64,000 bases of DNA from Nemophila menziesii (taxonomy: Eukaryota > Streptophyta > Magnoliopsida > Boraginales > Hydrophyllaceae): contig JARWIR010000036.1 of the NCBI GenBank assembly GCA_029959085.1, positions 1,612,001-1,676,000 of the forward strand. Reading direction: 5' to 3'. Shown here piece by piece: positions 1 to 14,655 of this stretch. The notes beneath the pieces are model-generated. The model was given only the letters and a program-made list of their open reading frames with translations. It was not told the origin of the DNA and ran no database searches. Every line of letters begins with the position of its first letter. The stretch's first letter is position 1. Both the position numbers and the translations under genes were made by a program.

Positions 1-3000
1 TTTTGCCAAATCAAAAATTGATTTTTCTTGTTTATTAGCTTGAGGATATGGTATTATGATACACCAGAACAAAAAGGGGTCATTTCTTGGATATATACAT
101 ATGATTTTGTATTTTTTCTAAAACGCGTTATTTTGTGGGTTAACACTCACGCATTTTGCCAGAATTTTTAGCACAGCCAAAAAATGATTTTTCTTGTCTA
201 TTAGCTATAGTATATGGTATTATGATATACCAGAACGAAAACGGGTCAATTCGTGGTTATATACTTATGATTTTGTATTTTTTTCAAAAACGCGTCATTT
301 TGTGGGTTAACAACACTCACGCATTTTGCCAGATTTTTTTGCAGAACCAAAAATTTATTTTTCTTGTCTATTAGCTTGAGGATATGGTATTATGATATAC
401 CAAACAAAATTCGTGGTTATATACTTATGATTTTGTATTTTTTCTAAAAACGCGTCATTTTGTGGGTTAACACTCATGCATTTTGCTAGATTTATTTGCA
501 GAACCAAAAATTATTTTTTCTGTCTATTAGCTTGAAGATATGGTATTATGATATACCAGAATGAAAACGGGTTAATTCGTGGTTATAAACTTATGATTTT
601 GTATTTTTCCGAAAACGCGTCATTTTGTGGGTTAACACTCACGCATTTTGCCAGATTTTTTTGCAGAACCAAAAATTGATTTTTCTTGCATATTAGCTTG
701 AGGATATGGTATTATGATATACCAGAACGAAAGCGGGTCAATTCGTGGTTATATACTTATGATTTTGTATTTTTTTCAAAAACGCGCCATTTTGTGCGTT
801 AACACTCACGCATTTTGCCAAATTTTTTAGCACAACCAAAAATCTATTTTTCTTGTCTATTAGCTATAGTATATGGTATTATGATATACCAGAACGGAAA
901 AGGGTCAATTCGTGGTTAATACTTATGATTTTGTATTTTTTTCAAAAACGCGTCATTTTGTTGGTTAACACTCACGCATTTTGCCAGATTTGTTTGAAGA
1001 ACCAAAAATTTATTTTTCTTGTCTATTAGCTTGAGGATATGGTATTATGATATACCAGAACAAAAACTGTCAATTCGTGCTTATATACTTATGATTTTGT
1101 ATTTTTTCTCAAACGGGTCATTTTGTGGGTTAACACTCACGCATTTTGCCAGATTTTTTTGCAGAACCAAAAATTGATTTTTCTTGTTTATTAGCTTGAA
1201 GATATTGTATTATGATATACCAGAATGATAACGGGTCAATTCGTGGTTATATACTTACGGTTTTGTATTTTTTCAAAAACGCGCCATTTTTTGGGTTAAT
1301 ACCCACGCATTTTGCCAGATTTTTTTTGCAGAATAAAAAATTGTTTGTTATTATCTATTAGCTTGAGGATATGGTATTATGTTATACCCGAACGAAAACG
1401 GGTCAATTCGTGGTTATATATTTATGATTTTGTATTTTTTCTAAAACACGTCATTTTGTAGGTTAACACTCACGCATTTTGCCAGATTTTTTTGCAGAAC
1501 CAAAAATTGATTTTTCTTGTCTATTAGCTTGAGGATATGGTATTGTGATATACCATAACGAAAACGGGTCAATTGGTGGTTATATACTTATGATTTTGTA
1601 TTTTTTTCAAAAACTTGTCATTTTGTGGGTTAACACTCAAGCTTTTTGCCAGATTTTTTTGCAGAACCAAAAGTTGTTTTTTATTGCATATTAGCTTGAG
1701 GATATGGTATTATGATATACCAGAACAAATACGGGTCAATTCGTGGTTATATACTTATGATTTTGTATTTTTTCAAAAACACGCCATTTTGTGGGTTAAC
1801 ACTCACGCATTTTGCCAGATTTTTTTGCCAAATCAAAAATTGATTTTTCTTGTTTATTAGCTTGAGGATATGGTATTATGATACACCAGAACAAAAAGGG
1901 GTCATTTCTTGGATATATACATATGATTTTGTATTTTTTCTAAAACGCGTTATTTTGTGGGTTAACACTCACGCATTTTGCCAGAATTTTTAGCACAGCC
2001 AAAAAATGATTTTTCTTGTCTATTAGCTATAGTATATGGTATTATGATATACCAGAACGAAAACGGGTCAATTCGTGGTTATATACTTATGATTTTGTAT
2101 TTTTTCCAAAAACGCGTCATTTTGTGGGTTAACAACACTCACGCATTTTGCCAGATTTTTTTGCAGAACCAAAAATTGATTTTTCTTGTCTATTAGCTTG
2201 AGGATATGGTATTGTGATATACCATAACGAAAACGGGTCAATTGGTGGTTATATACTTATGATTTTGTATTTTTTTCAAAAACGTGTCATTTTGTGGGTT
2301 AACACTCAAGCTTTTTGCCAGATTTTTTTGCAGAACCAAAAGTTGTTTTTTATTGCATATTAGCTTGAGGATATGGTATTATGATATACCAGAACAAATA
2401 CGGGTCAATTCGTGGTTATATACTTATGATTTTGTATTTTTTCAAAAACACGCCATTTTGTGGGTTAACACTCACGCATTTTGCCAGATTTTTTTGCCAA
2501 ATCAAAAATTGATTTTTCTTGCATATTAGCTTGAGGATATGGTATTATGATACACCAGAACAAAAAGGGGTCATTTCTTGGATATATACATATGATTTTG
2601 TATTTTTTCTAAAACGCGTTATTTTGTGGGTTAACACTCACGCATTTTGCCAGAATTTTTAGCACAGCCAAAAAATGATTTTTCTTGTCTATTAGCTATA
2701 GTATATGGTATTATGATATACCAGAACGAAAACGGGTCAATTCGTGGTTATATACTTATGATTTTGTATTTTTTCCAAAAACGCGTCATTTTGTGGGTTA
2801 ACAACACTCACGCATTTTGCCAGATTTTTTTGCAGAACCAAAAATTTATTTTTCTTGTCTATTAGCTTGAGGATATGGTATTATGATATACCAAACAAAA
2901 TTCGTGGTTATATACTTATGATTTGGTATTTTTTCTAAAAACGCGTCATTTTGTGGGTTAACACTCATGCATTTTGCTAGATTTATTTGCAGAACCAAAA

Positions 3001-3995
3001 ATTAATTTTTCTGTCTATTAGCTTGAAGATATGGTATTATGATATACCAGAATGAAAACGGGTTAATTCGTGGTTATAAACTTATGATTTTGTATTTTTC
3101 CGAAAACGCGTCATTTTGTGGGTTAACACTCACGCATTTTGCCAGATTTTTTTGCAGAACCAAAAATTGATGTTTCTTGCATATTAGCTTGAGGATATGG
3201 TATTATGATATACCAGAACGAAAGCGGGTCAATTCGTGGTTATATACTTATGATTTTGTATTTTTTTCAAAAACGCGCCATTTTGTGCGTTAACACTCAC
3301 GCATTTTGCCAAATTTTTTAGCACAACCAAAAATCTATTTTTCTTGTCTATTAGCTATAGTATATGGTATTATGATATACCAGAACGGAAAAGGGTCAAT
3401 TTGTGGTTAATACTTATGATTTTGTATTTTTTTCAAAAACGCGTCATTTTGTTGGTTAACACTCACGCATTTTGCCAGATTTGTTTGAAGAACCAAAAAT
3501 TTATTTTTTTTGTCTATTAGCTTGAGGATATGGTATTATGATGTACCAGAACAAAAACTGTCAATTCGTGCTTATATACTTATGATTTTGTATTTTTTCT
3601 CAAACGGGTCATTTTGTGGGTTAACACTCACGCATTTTGCCAGATTTTTTTGCAGAACCAAAAATTGATTTTTCTTGTTTATTAGCTTGAAGATATGGTA
3701 TTATGATATACCAGAATGAAAACGGGTCAATTCGTGGTTATATACTTACGGTTTTGTATTTTTACAAAAACGCGCCATTTTTTGGGTTAATACCCACGCA
3801 TTTTGCCAGATTTTTTTTGCAGAATAAAAAATTGTTTGTTATTATCTATTAGCTTGAGGATATGGTATTATGATATACCCAAACGAAAACGGGTCAATTC
3901 GTGGTTATATATTTATGATTTTGTATTTTTTCTAAAACACGTCATTTTGTAGGTTAACACTCACGCATTTTGCCAGATTTTTTTGCAGAACCAAA
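1..3995 (+). repeat. Higher-order repeat block I (~1822-bp period)
   Basis: Positions 1-374 reappear at 1823-2196 (offset 1822, about 11 monomers), and 375-1500 reappears near 2866-3990 (offset about 2491). The second offset equals 1822 plus 669, because a four-monomer segment is duplicated inside the second copy. Order and identity of variant monomers are kept, including the short CCAAACAAAATTCG monomer and the GGGTTAATACCC monomer. The block ends near 3995, where the sequence jumps to a different monomer class (AATTAATTTTTCTG). Boundaries were read by eye and are good to about one monomer. Confidence 0.8.
1530..2867 (+). repeat. 669-bp (4-monomer) tandem duplication
   Basis: Two adjacent copies of a four-monomer segment sit at about 1530-2198 and 2199-2867. 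Diagnostic variants repeat with a 669-bp offset: TATTGTGATATACCATAACG at 1541 and 2210, and the ACTCAAGCTTTTTGCC variant in both. The copies differ by few bases, so this is a young unequal-exchange event inside block I. Confidence 0.85.
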
Positions 3996-4309
3996 AATTA
4001 ATTTTTCTGTCTATTAGCTTGAAGATATGGTATTATGATATACCAGAATGAAAACGGGTTAATTCGTGGTTATAAACTTATGATTTTGTATTTTTCCGAA
4101 AACGCGTCATTTTGTGGGTTAACACTCACGCATTTTGCCAGATTTTTTTGCAGAACCAAAAATTGATTTTTCTTGCATATTAGCTTGAGGATATGGTATT
4201 ATGATATACCAGAACGAAAGCGGGTCAATTCGTGGTTATATACTTATGATTTTGTATTTTTTTCAAAAACGCGCCATTTTGTGCGTTAACACTCACGCAT
4301 TTTGCCAGA

Positions 4310-7300
4310 TTTTTTTGCCGAATCAAAAATTGATTTTTCTTGTTTATTAGCTTGAGGATATGGTATTATGATACACCAGAATGAAAACGGGTCAATTCGT
4401 AGTTATATACATATGATTTTGTATTTTTCAAAAACTCGCCATTTTGTGTGTTAATAACACTCACGCATTTTGCAAGATTTTTTAGCACAACCAAAAAACG
4501 ATTTTTCTTGTCTATTAGCTATAGTATATGGTATTATGATATACCAGAACGAAAACGAGTCAATTCCTGGTTATATACTTATGATTTTGTATTTTTTTTC
4601 TAAAACGCGTCATTTTGTGGGTTAACAACAACACTCACGCATTTTGCCAGATTTTTTTGCAGAACCAAAAATTGATTTTTCTTATCTATCAGCTTGAGGA
4701 TATGGTATTATGATATACCATAACGAAAACGGGTCAATTCATGGTTATATACTTATGATTTTTTATTTTTTCAAAAACCCGTCATTTTGTGGGTTAACAA
4801 CACTCACGCATTTTGCCAGATTTTTTTGCAGAACCAAAAATTTATTTTTCTTGTCTATTAGCTTGAGGATATGGTACTATAATATACCAGAACGAAAACG
4901 GTTCAATTCGTGGTTATATACTTATGATTTTGTATTTTTTCTAAAACGCGTCATTTTGTGGGTTAACACTCACGCATTTTGCCAGATTTTTTTGCAGAAC
5001 CAAAAATTGATTTTTCTTGCATATTAGCTTGAGGATATGGTATTATGATATACCAGAACGAAAGCGGTTCAATTCGTGGTTATATACTTATGATTTTGTA
5101 TTTTTTTCAAAAACGCGCCATTTTGTGCGTTAACACTCACGCATTTTGCCATATTTTTTAGCACAATCAAAAATCTATTTTTCTTGTCTATTAGCTATAG
5201 TATATGGTATTATGATATACCAGAACAGAAAAGGGTCAATTCGTGGTTATATACTTATGATTTTGTATTTTTTTTTCAAAAACGCGTCATTTTGTGGGTT
5301 AAAAATCACGCATTTTGCCAGATTTTTTCTGGGGAACCAAAAATTGATTTTTCTTGTCTATTAGCTTGAGGATATGGTATTATGATATACCAGAACAAAA
5401 CTGTCAATTCGTGCTTATATACTTATGATTTTGTATTTTTTTCTCAAACGGGTCATTTTGTGGGTTTAACACTCACGCATTTTGCCAGATTTTTTTGAAG
5501 AACCAAAAATTGATTTTTCTTGTCTATTAGCTTAAGGATATGGTATTATGATATACCAGAACAAAACTGTCAATTCGTGCTTATATACTTATGATTTTGT
5601 ATTTTTTCTCAAACGGGTCATTTTGTGGGTTAACACTCACGCATTTTGCCAGATTTTTTTGCAGAACCAAAAATTGATTTTTCTTGTTTATTAGCTTGAA
5701 GATATGGTATTATGATATACCAGAATGAAAACGGGTCAATTCGTGGTTATATACTTACGGTTTTGTATTTTTTCAAAAACGCGCCATTTTTTGGGTTAAT
5801 ACCCACGCATTTTGCCAGATTTTTTTTGCAGAATAAAAAATTGTTTGTTATTATCTATTAGCTTGAGGATATGGTATTATGATATACCCGAACGAAAACG
5901 GGTCAATTCGTGGTTATATATTTATGATTTTGTATTTTTTCTAAAACACGTCATTTTGTAGGTTAACACTCATGCATTTTGCCAGATTTTTTTGCAGAAC
6001 CAAAAATTAATTTTTCTGTCTATTAGCTTGAAGATATGGTATTATGATATACCAGAATGAAAACGGGTTAATTCGTGGTTATAAACTTATGATTTTGTAT
6101 TTTTCCGAAAACGCGTCATTTTGTGGGTTAACACTCACGCATTTTGCCAGATTTTTTTGCAGAACCAAAAATTGATTTTTCTTGCATATTAGCTTGAGGA
6201 TATGGTATTATGATATACCAGAACGAAAGCGGGTCAATTCGTGGTTATATACTTATGATTTTGTTTTTTTTTCAAAAACGCGCCATTTTGTGCGTTAACA
6301 CTCACGCATTTTGCCAAATTTTTTAGCACAACCAAAAATCTATTTTTCTTGTCTATTAGCTATAGTATATGGTATTATGATATACCAGAACGGAAAAGGG
6401 TCAATTCGTGGTTAATACTTATGATTTTGTATTTTTTTCAAAAACGCGTCATTTTGTTGGTTAACACTCACGCATTTTGCCAGATTTGTTTGAAGAACCA
6501 AAAATTTATTTTTCTTGTCTATTAGCTTGAGGATATGGTATTATGATATACCAGAACAAAAACTATCAATTGGTGCTTATATACTTATGATTTTGTATTT
6601 TTTCTCAAACGGGTCATTTTGTGGGTTAACATTCACGCATTTTGCCAGATTTTTTTGCAGAACCAAAAATTGATTTTTCTTGTTTATTAGCTTGAAGATA
6701 TGGTATTATGATATACCAGAATGAAAACGGGTCAATTCGTGGTTATATACTTACGGTTTTGTATTTTTTCAAAAACGCGCCATTTTTTGGGTTAATACCC
6801 ACGCATTTTGCCAGATTTTTTTTGCAGAATAAAAAATTGTTTGTTATTATCTATTAGCTTGAGGATATGGTATTATGATATACCCGAACGAAAACGGGTC
6901 AATTCGTGGTTATATATTTATGATTTTGTATTTTTTCTAAAACACGTCATTTTGTAGGTTAACACTCACGCATTTTGCCAGATTTTTTTGCAGAACCAAA
7001 AATTGATTTTTCTTGTCTATTAGCTTGAGGATATGGTATTGTGATATACCATAACGAAAACGGGTCAATTGGTGGTTATATACTTATGATTTTGTATTTT
7101 TTTCAAAAACGTGTCATTTTGTAGGTTAACACTCAAGCTTTTTGCAAGATTTTTTTGCAGAACCAAAAATTGATTTTTATTGCATATTAGCTTGAGGATA
7201 TGGTATTATGATATAGTAGAACAAATACGGGTCAATTCGTGGTTATATACTTATGATTTTGTATTTTTTCAAAAACACGCCATTTTGTGGGTTAACACTC

Positions 7301-10300
7301 ACGCATTTTGCCAGATTTTTTTGCCGAATCAAAAATTGATTTTTCTTGTTTATTAGCTTGAGGATATGGTATTATGATACACCAGAATGAAAACGGGTCA
7401 ATTCGTAGTTATATACATATGATTTTGTATTTTTCAAAAACTCGCCATTTTGTGTGTTAATAACACTCACGCATTTTGCAAGATTTTTTAGCACAACCAA
7501 AAAACGTTTTTTCTTGTCTATTAGCTATAGTATATGGTATTATGATATACCAGAACGAAAACGAGTCAATTCCTGGTTATATACTTATGATTTTGTATTT
7601 TTTTTCTAAAACGCGTCATTTTGTGGGTTAACAACACTCACGCATTTTGCCAGATTTTTTTGCAGAACCAAAAATTGATTTTTCTTATCTATCAGCTTGA
7701 GGATATGGTATTATGATATACCATAACGAAAACGGGTCAATTCGTGGTTATATACTTATGATTTTTTATTTTTTCAAAAACCCGTCATTTTGTGGGTTAA
7801 CAACACTCACGCATTTTGCCAGATTTTTTTGCAGAACCAAAAATTTATTTTTCTTGTCTATTAGCTTGAGGATATGGTACTATAATATACCAGAACGAAA
7901 ACGGTTAATTCGTGGTTATAAACTTATGATTTTGTATTTTTTCGAAAACGCGTCATTTTGTGGGTTAACACTCACGCATTTTGCCATATTTTTTTGCAGA
8001 ACCAAAAATTGATTTTTCTTGCATATTAGCTTGAGGATATGGTATTATGATATACCAGAACGAAAGCGGTTCAATTCGTGGTTATATACTTATGATTTTG
8101 TATTTTTTTCAAAAACGCGCCATTTTGTGCGTTAACACTCACGCATTTTGCCATATTTTTTAGCATAATCAAAAATCTATTTTTCTTGTCTATTAGCTAT
8201 AGTATATGGTATTATGATATACCAGAACGGAAAAGGGTCAATTCGTGGTTATATACTTATGATTTTGTATTTTTTTTTTCAAAAACGCGTCATTTTGTGG
8301 GTTAAAAATCACGCATTTTGCCAGATTTTTTCTGGGGAACCAAAAATTGATTTTTCTTGTCTATTAGCTTGAGGATATGGTATTATGATATACCAGAACA
8401 AAACTGTCAATTCGTGCTTATATACTTATGATTTTGTATTTTTTTTCTCAAACGGGTCATTTTGTGGGTTTAACACTCACGCATTTTGCCAGATTTTTTT
8501 GAAGAACCAAAAATTGATTTTTCTTGTCTATTAGCTTAAGGATATGGTATTATGATATACCAGAACAAAACTGTCAATTCGTGCTTATATACTTATGATT
8601 TTGTATTTTTTCTCAAACGGGTCATTTTGTGGGTTAACACTCACGCATTTTGCCAGATTTTTTTGCAGAACCAAAAATTGATTTTTCTTGTTTATTAGCT
8701 TGAAGATATGGTATTATGATATACCAGAATGAAAACGGGTCAATTCGTGGTTATATACTTACGGTTTTGTATTTTTTCAAAAACGCGCCATTTTTTGGGT
8801 TAATACCCACGCATTTTGCCAGATTTTTTTTGCAGAATAAAAAATTGTTTGTTATTATCTATTAGCTTGAGGATATGGTATTATGATATACCCAAACGAA
8901 AACGGGTCAATTCGTGGTTATATATTTATGATTTTGTATTTTTTCTAAAACACGTCATTTTGTAGGTTAACACTCACGCATTTTGCCAGATTTTTTTGCA
9001 GAACCAAAAATTAATTTTTCTGTCTATTAGCTTGAAGATATGGTATTATGATATACCATAATGAAAACGGGTTAATTCGTGGTTATAAACTTATGATTTT
9101 GTATTTTTCCGAAAACGCGTCATTTTGTGGGTTAACACTCACGCATTTTGCCAGATTTTTTTGCAGAACCAAAAATTGATTTTTCTTGCATATTAGCTTG
9201 AGGATATGGTATTATGATATACCAGAACGAAAGCGGGTCAATTCGTGGTTATATACTTATGATTTTGTTTTTTTTTCAAAAACGCGCCATTTTGTGCGTT
9301 AACACTCACGCATTTTGCCAAATTTTTTAGCACAACCAAAAATCTATTTTTCTTGTCTATTAGCTATAGTATATGGTATTATGATATACCAGAACGGAAA
9401 AGGGTCAATTCATGGTTAATACTTATGATTTTGTATTTTTTTCAAAAACGCGTCATTTTGTTGGTTAACACTCACGCATTTTGCCAGATTTGTTTGAAGA
9501 ACCAAAAATTTATTTTTCTTGTCTATTAGCTTGAGGATATGGTATTATGATATACCAGAACAAAAACTGTCAATTGGTGCTTATATACTTATGATTTTGT
9601 ATTTTTTCTCAAACGGGTCATTTTGTGGGTTAACATTCACGCATTTTGCCAGATTTTTTTGCAGAACCAAAAATTGATTTTTCTTGTTTATTAGCTTGAA
9701 GATATGGTATTATGATATACCAGAATGAAAACGAGTCAATTCGTGGTTATATACTTACGGTTTTGTATTTTTTCAAAAACGCGCCATTTTTTGGGTTAAT
9801 ACCCACGCATTTTGCCAGATTTGTTTTGCAGAATAAAAAATTGTTTGTTATTATCTATTAGCTTGAGGATATGGTATTATGATATACCCGAACGAAAACG
9901 GGTCAATTCGTGGTTATATATTTATGATTTTGTATTTTTTCTAAAACACGTCATTTTGTAGGTTAACACTCACGCATTTTGCCAGATTTTTTTGCAGAAC
10001 CAAAAATTGATTTTTCTTGTCTATTAGCTTGAGGATATGGTATTGTGATATACCATAACGAAAACGGGTCAATTGGTGGTTATATACTTATGATTTTGTA
10101 TTTTTTTCAAAAACGTGTCATTTTGTGGGTTAACACTCAAGCTTTTTGCCAGATTTTTTTGCAGAACCAAAAATTGATTTTTATTGCATATTAGCTTGAG
10201 GATATGGTATTATGATATAGTAGAACAAATACGGGTCAATTCGTGGTTATATACTTATGATTTTGTATTTTTTCAAAAACACGCCATTTTGTGGGTTAAC

Positions 10301-13300
10301 ACTCACGCATTTTGCCAGATTTTTTTTCCGAATCAAAAATTGATTTTTCTTGTTTATTAGCTTGAGGATATGGTATTATGATACACCAGAATGAAAACGG
10401 GTCAATTCGTAGTTATATACATATGATTTTGTATTTTTCAAAAACTCGCCATTTTGTGTGTTAATAACACTCACGCATTTTGCAAGATTTTTTAGCACAA
10501 CCAAAAAACGATTTTTCTTGTCTATTAGCTATAGTATATGGTATTATGATATACCAGAACGAAAACGAGTCAATTCCTGGTTATATACTTATGATTTTGT
10601 ATTTTTTTTCTAAAACGCGTCATTTTGTGGGTTAACAACACTCACGCATTTTGCCAGATTTTTTTGCAGAACCAAAAATTGATTTTTCTTATCTATCAGC
10701 TTGAGGATATGGTATTATGATATACCATAACGAAAACGGGTCAATTCGTGGTTATATACTTATGATTTTTTATTTTTTCAAAAACCCGTCATTTTGTGGG
10801 TTAACAACACTCACGCATTTTGCCAGATTTTTTTGCAGAACCAAAAATTTATTTTTCTTGTCTATTAGCTTGAGGATATGGTACTATAATATACCAGAAC
10901 GAAAACGGTTAATTCGTGGTTATAAACTTATGATTTTGTATTTTTTCGAAAACGCGTCATTTTGTGGGTTAACACTCACGCATTTTGCCAGATTTTTTTG
11001 CAGAACCAAAAATTGATTTTTCTTGCATATTAGCTTGAGGATATGGTATTATGATATACCAGAACGAAAGCGGTTCAATTCGTGGTTATATACTTATGAT
11101 TTTGTATTTTTTTCAAAAACGCGCCATTTTGTGCGTCAACACTCACACATTTTGCCATATTTTTTAGCACAATCAAAAATCTATTTTTCTTGTCTATTAG
11201 CTATAGTATATGGTATTATGATATACCAGAACGGAAAAGGGTCAATTCGTGGTTATATACTTATGATTTTGTATTTTTTTTTTCAAAAACGCGTCATTTT
11301 GTGGGTTAAAAATCACGCATTTTGCCAGATTTTTTCTGGGGAACCAAAAATTGATTTTTCTTGTCTATTAGCTTGAGGATATGGTATTATGATATACCAG
11401 AACAAAACTGTCAATTCGTGCTTATATACTTATGATTTTGTATTTTTTTCTCAAACGGGTCATTTTGTGGGTTTAACACTCACGCATTTTGCCAGATTTT
11501 TTTGAAGAACCAAAAATTGATTTTTCTTGTCTATTAGCTTAAGGATATGGTATTATGATATACCAGAACAAAACTGTCAATTCGTGCTTATATACTTATG
11601 ATTTTGTATTTTTTCTCAAACGGGTCATTTTGTGGGTTAACACTCACGCATTTTGCCAGATTTTTTTGCAGAACCAAAAATTGATTTTTCTTGTTTATTA
11701 GCTTGAAGATATGGTATTATGATATACCAGAATGAAAACGGGTCAATTCGTGGTTATATACTTACGGTTTTGTATTTTTTCAAAAACGCGCCATTTTTTG
11801 GGTTAATACCCACGCATTTTGCCAGATTTTTTTTGCAGAATAAAAAATTGTTTGTTATTATCTATTAGCTTGAGGATATGGTATTATGATATACCCAAAC
11901 GAAAACGGGTCAATTCGTGGTTATATATTTATGATTTTGTATTTTTTCTAAAACACGTCATTTTGTAGGTTAACACTCACGCATTTTGCCAGATTTTTTT
12001 GCAGAACCAAAAATTAATTTTTCTGTCTATTAGCTTGAAGATATGGTATTATGATATACCAGAATGAAAACGGGTTAATTCGTGGTTATAAACTTATGAT
12101 TTTGTATTTTTCCGAAAACGCGTCATTTTGTGGGTTAACACTCACGCATTTTGCCAGATTTTTTTGCAGAACCAAAAATTGATTTTTCTTGCATATTAGC
12201 TTGAGGATATGGTATTATGATATACCAGAACGAAAGCGGGTCAATTCGTGGTTATATACTTATGATTTTGTTTTTTTTTCAAAAACGCGCCATTTTGTGC
12301 GTTAACACTCACGCATTTTGCCAAATTTTTTAGCACAACCAAAAATCTATTTTTCTTGTCTATTAGCTATAGTATATGGTATTATGATATACCAGAACGG
12401 AAAAGGGTCAATTCGTGGTTAATACTTATGATTTTGTATTTTTTTCAAAAACGCGTCATATTGTTGGTTAACACTCACGCATTTTGCCAGATTTGTTTGA
12501 AGAACCAAAAATTTATTTTTATTGTCTATTAGCTTGAGGATATGGTATTATGATATACCAGAACAAAAACTGTCAATTGGTGCTTATATACTTATGATTT
12601 TGTATTTTTTCTCAAACGGGTCATTTTGTGGGTTAACATTCACGCATTTTGCCAGATTTTTTTGCAGAACCAAAAATTGATTTTTCTTGTTTATTAGCTT
12701 GAAGATATGGTATTATGATATACCAGAATGAAAACGGGTCAATTCGTGGTTATATACTTACGGTTTTGTATTTTTTCAAAAACGCGCCATTTTTTGGGTT
12801 AATACCCACGCATTTTGCCAGATTTGTTTTGCAGAATAAAAAATTGTTTGTTATTATCTATTAGCATGAGGATATGGTATTATGATATACCCGAACGAAA
12901 ACGGGTCAATTCGTGGTTATTTATTTATGATTTTGTATTTTTTCTAAAACACGTCATTTTGTAGGTTAACACTCACGCATTTTGCCAGATTTTTTTGCAG
13001 AACCAAAAATTGATTTTTCTTGTCTATTAGCTTGAGGATATGGTATTGTGATATACCATAACGAAAACGGGTCAATTGGTGGTTATATACTTATGATTTT
13101 GTATTTTTTTCAAAAACGTGTCATTTTGTGGGTTAACACTCAAGCTTTTTGCCAGATTTTTTTGCAGAACCAAAAATTGATTTTTATTGCATATTAGCTT
13201 GAGGATATGGTATTATGATATAGTAGAACAAATACGGGTCAATTCGTGGTTATATACTTATGATTTTGTATTTTTTCAAAAACACGCCTTTTGTGGGTTA

Positions 13301-14655
13301 ACACTCACGCATTTTGCCAGATTTTTTTTCCGAATCAAAAATTGATTTTTCTTGTTTATTAGCTTGAGGATATGGTATTATGATACACCAGAATGAAAAC
13401 GGGTCAATTCGTAGTTATATACATATGATTTTGTATTTTTCAAAAACTCGACATTTTGTGTGTTAATAACACTCACGCATTTTGCAAGATTTTTTAGCAC
13501 AACCAAAAAACGATTTTTCTTGTCTATTAGCTATAGTATATGGTATTATGATATACCAGAACGAAAACGAGTCAATTCCTGGTTATATACTTATGATTTT
13601 GTATTTTTTTTCTAAAACGCGTCATTTTGTGGGTTAACAACACTCACGCATTTTGCCAGATTTTTTTGCAGAACCAAAAATTGATTTTTCTTATCTATCA
13701 GCTTGAGGATATGGTATTATGATATACCATAACGAAAACGGGTCAATTCGTGGTTATATACTTATGATTTTTTATTTTTTCAAAAACCCGTCATTTTGTG
13801 GGTTAACAACACTCACGCATTTTGCCAGATTTTTTTGCAGAACCAAAAATTTATTTTTCTTGTCTATTAGCTTGAGGATATGGTACTATAATATACCAGA
13901 ACGAAAACGGTTAATTCGTGGTTATAAACTTATGATTTTGTATTTTTTCGAAAACGCGTCATTTTGTGGGTTAACACTCACGCATTTTGCCAGATTTTTT
14001 TGCAGAACCAAAAATTGATTTTTCTTGCATATTAGCTTGAGGATATGGTATTATGATATACCAGAACGAAAGCGGTTCAATTCGTGGTTATATACTTATG
14101 ATTTTGTATTTTTTTCAAAAACGCGCCATTTTGTGCGTTAACACTCACGCATTTTGCCATATTTTTTAGCACAATCAAAAATCTATTTTTCTTGTCTATT
14201 AGCTATAGTATATGGTATTATGATATACCAGAACGGAAAAGGGTCAATTCGTGGTTATATACTTATGATTTTGTATTATTTTTTCAAAAACGCGTCATTT
14301 TGTGGGTTAACAATCACGCATTTTGCCAGATTTTTTTGAGGAACCAAAAATTGATTTTTTTTGTCTATTAGCTTGAGGATATGTATTATGATATACCAGA
14401 ACAAAAACTGTCAATTCGTGCTTATATACTTATGATTTTGTATTTTTTTCTCAAACGGGTCATTTTGTGGGTTTAACACTCACGCATTTTGCCAGATTTT
14501 TTTGAAGAACCAAAAATTGATTTTTCTTGTCTATTAGCTTAAAGATATGGTATTATGATATACCAGAACAAAACTGTCAATTCGTGCTTATATACTTATG
14601 ATTTTGTATTTTTTCTCAAACGGGTCATTTTGTGGGTTAACACTCACGCATTTTG
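4310..14655 (+). repeat. Higher-order repeat block II (~3003-bp period, ~3.4 copies)
   Basis: An 18-monomer unit is repeated at about 4310-7312, 7313-10316, 10317-13318 and partly at 13319-14655. Equivalent positions 4710, 7713, 10717 and 13719 are spaced 3003, 3004 and 3002. Each unit keeps rare variants in the same order, for example the GATACACCAGAATG monomer at the start and, about 1 kb later, the TTCTGGGGAACC monomer. In the last copy the TTCTGGGG variant reads TTTTGAGG, so the copies are no longer identical. The partial fourth copy breaks off near 14655 into unrelated monomer order. Confidence 0.85.

Noticed and set aside
76..110. CENP-B-box-like sequence (AACGAAAACGGG) in the monomer
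   Set aside because: Only the CGGG half and one A fit the NTTCGNNNNANNCGGGN core; the TTCG half is missing. About half of the required bases match, which is too weak to call.
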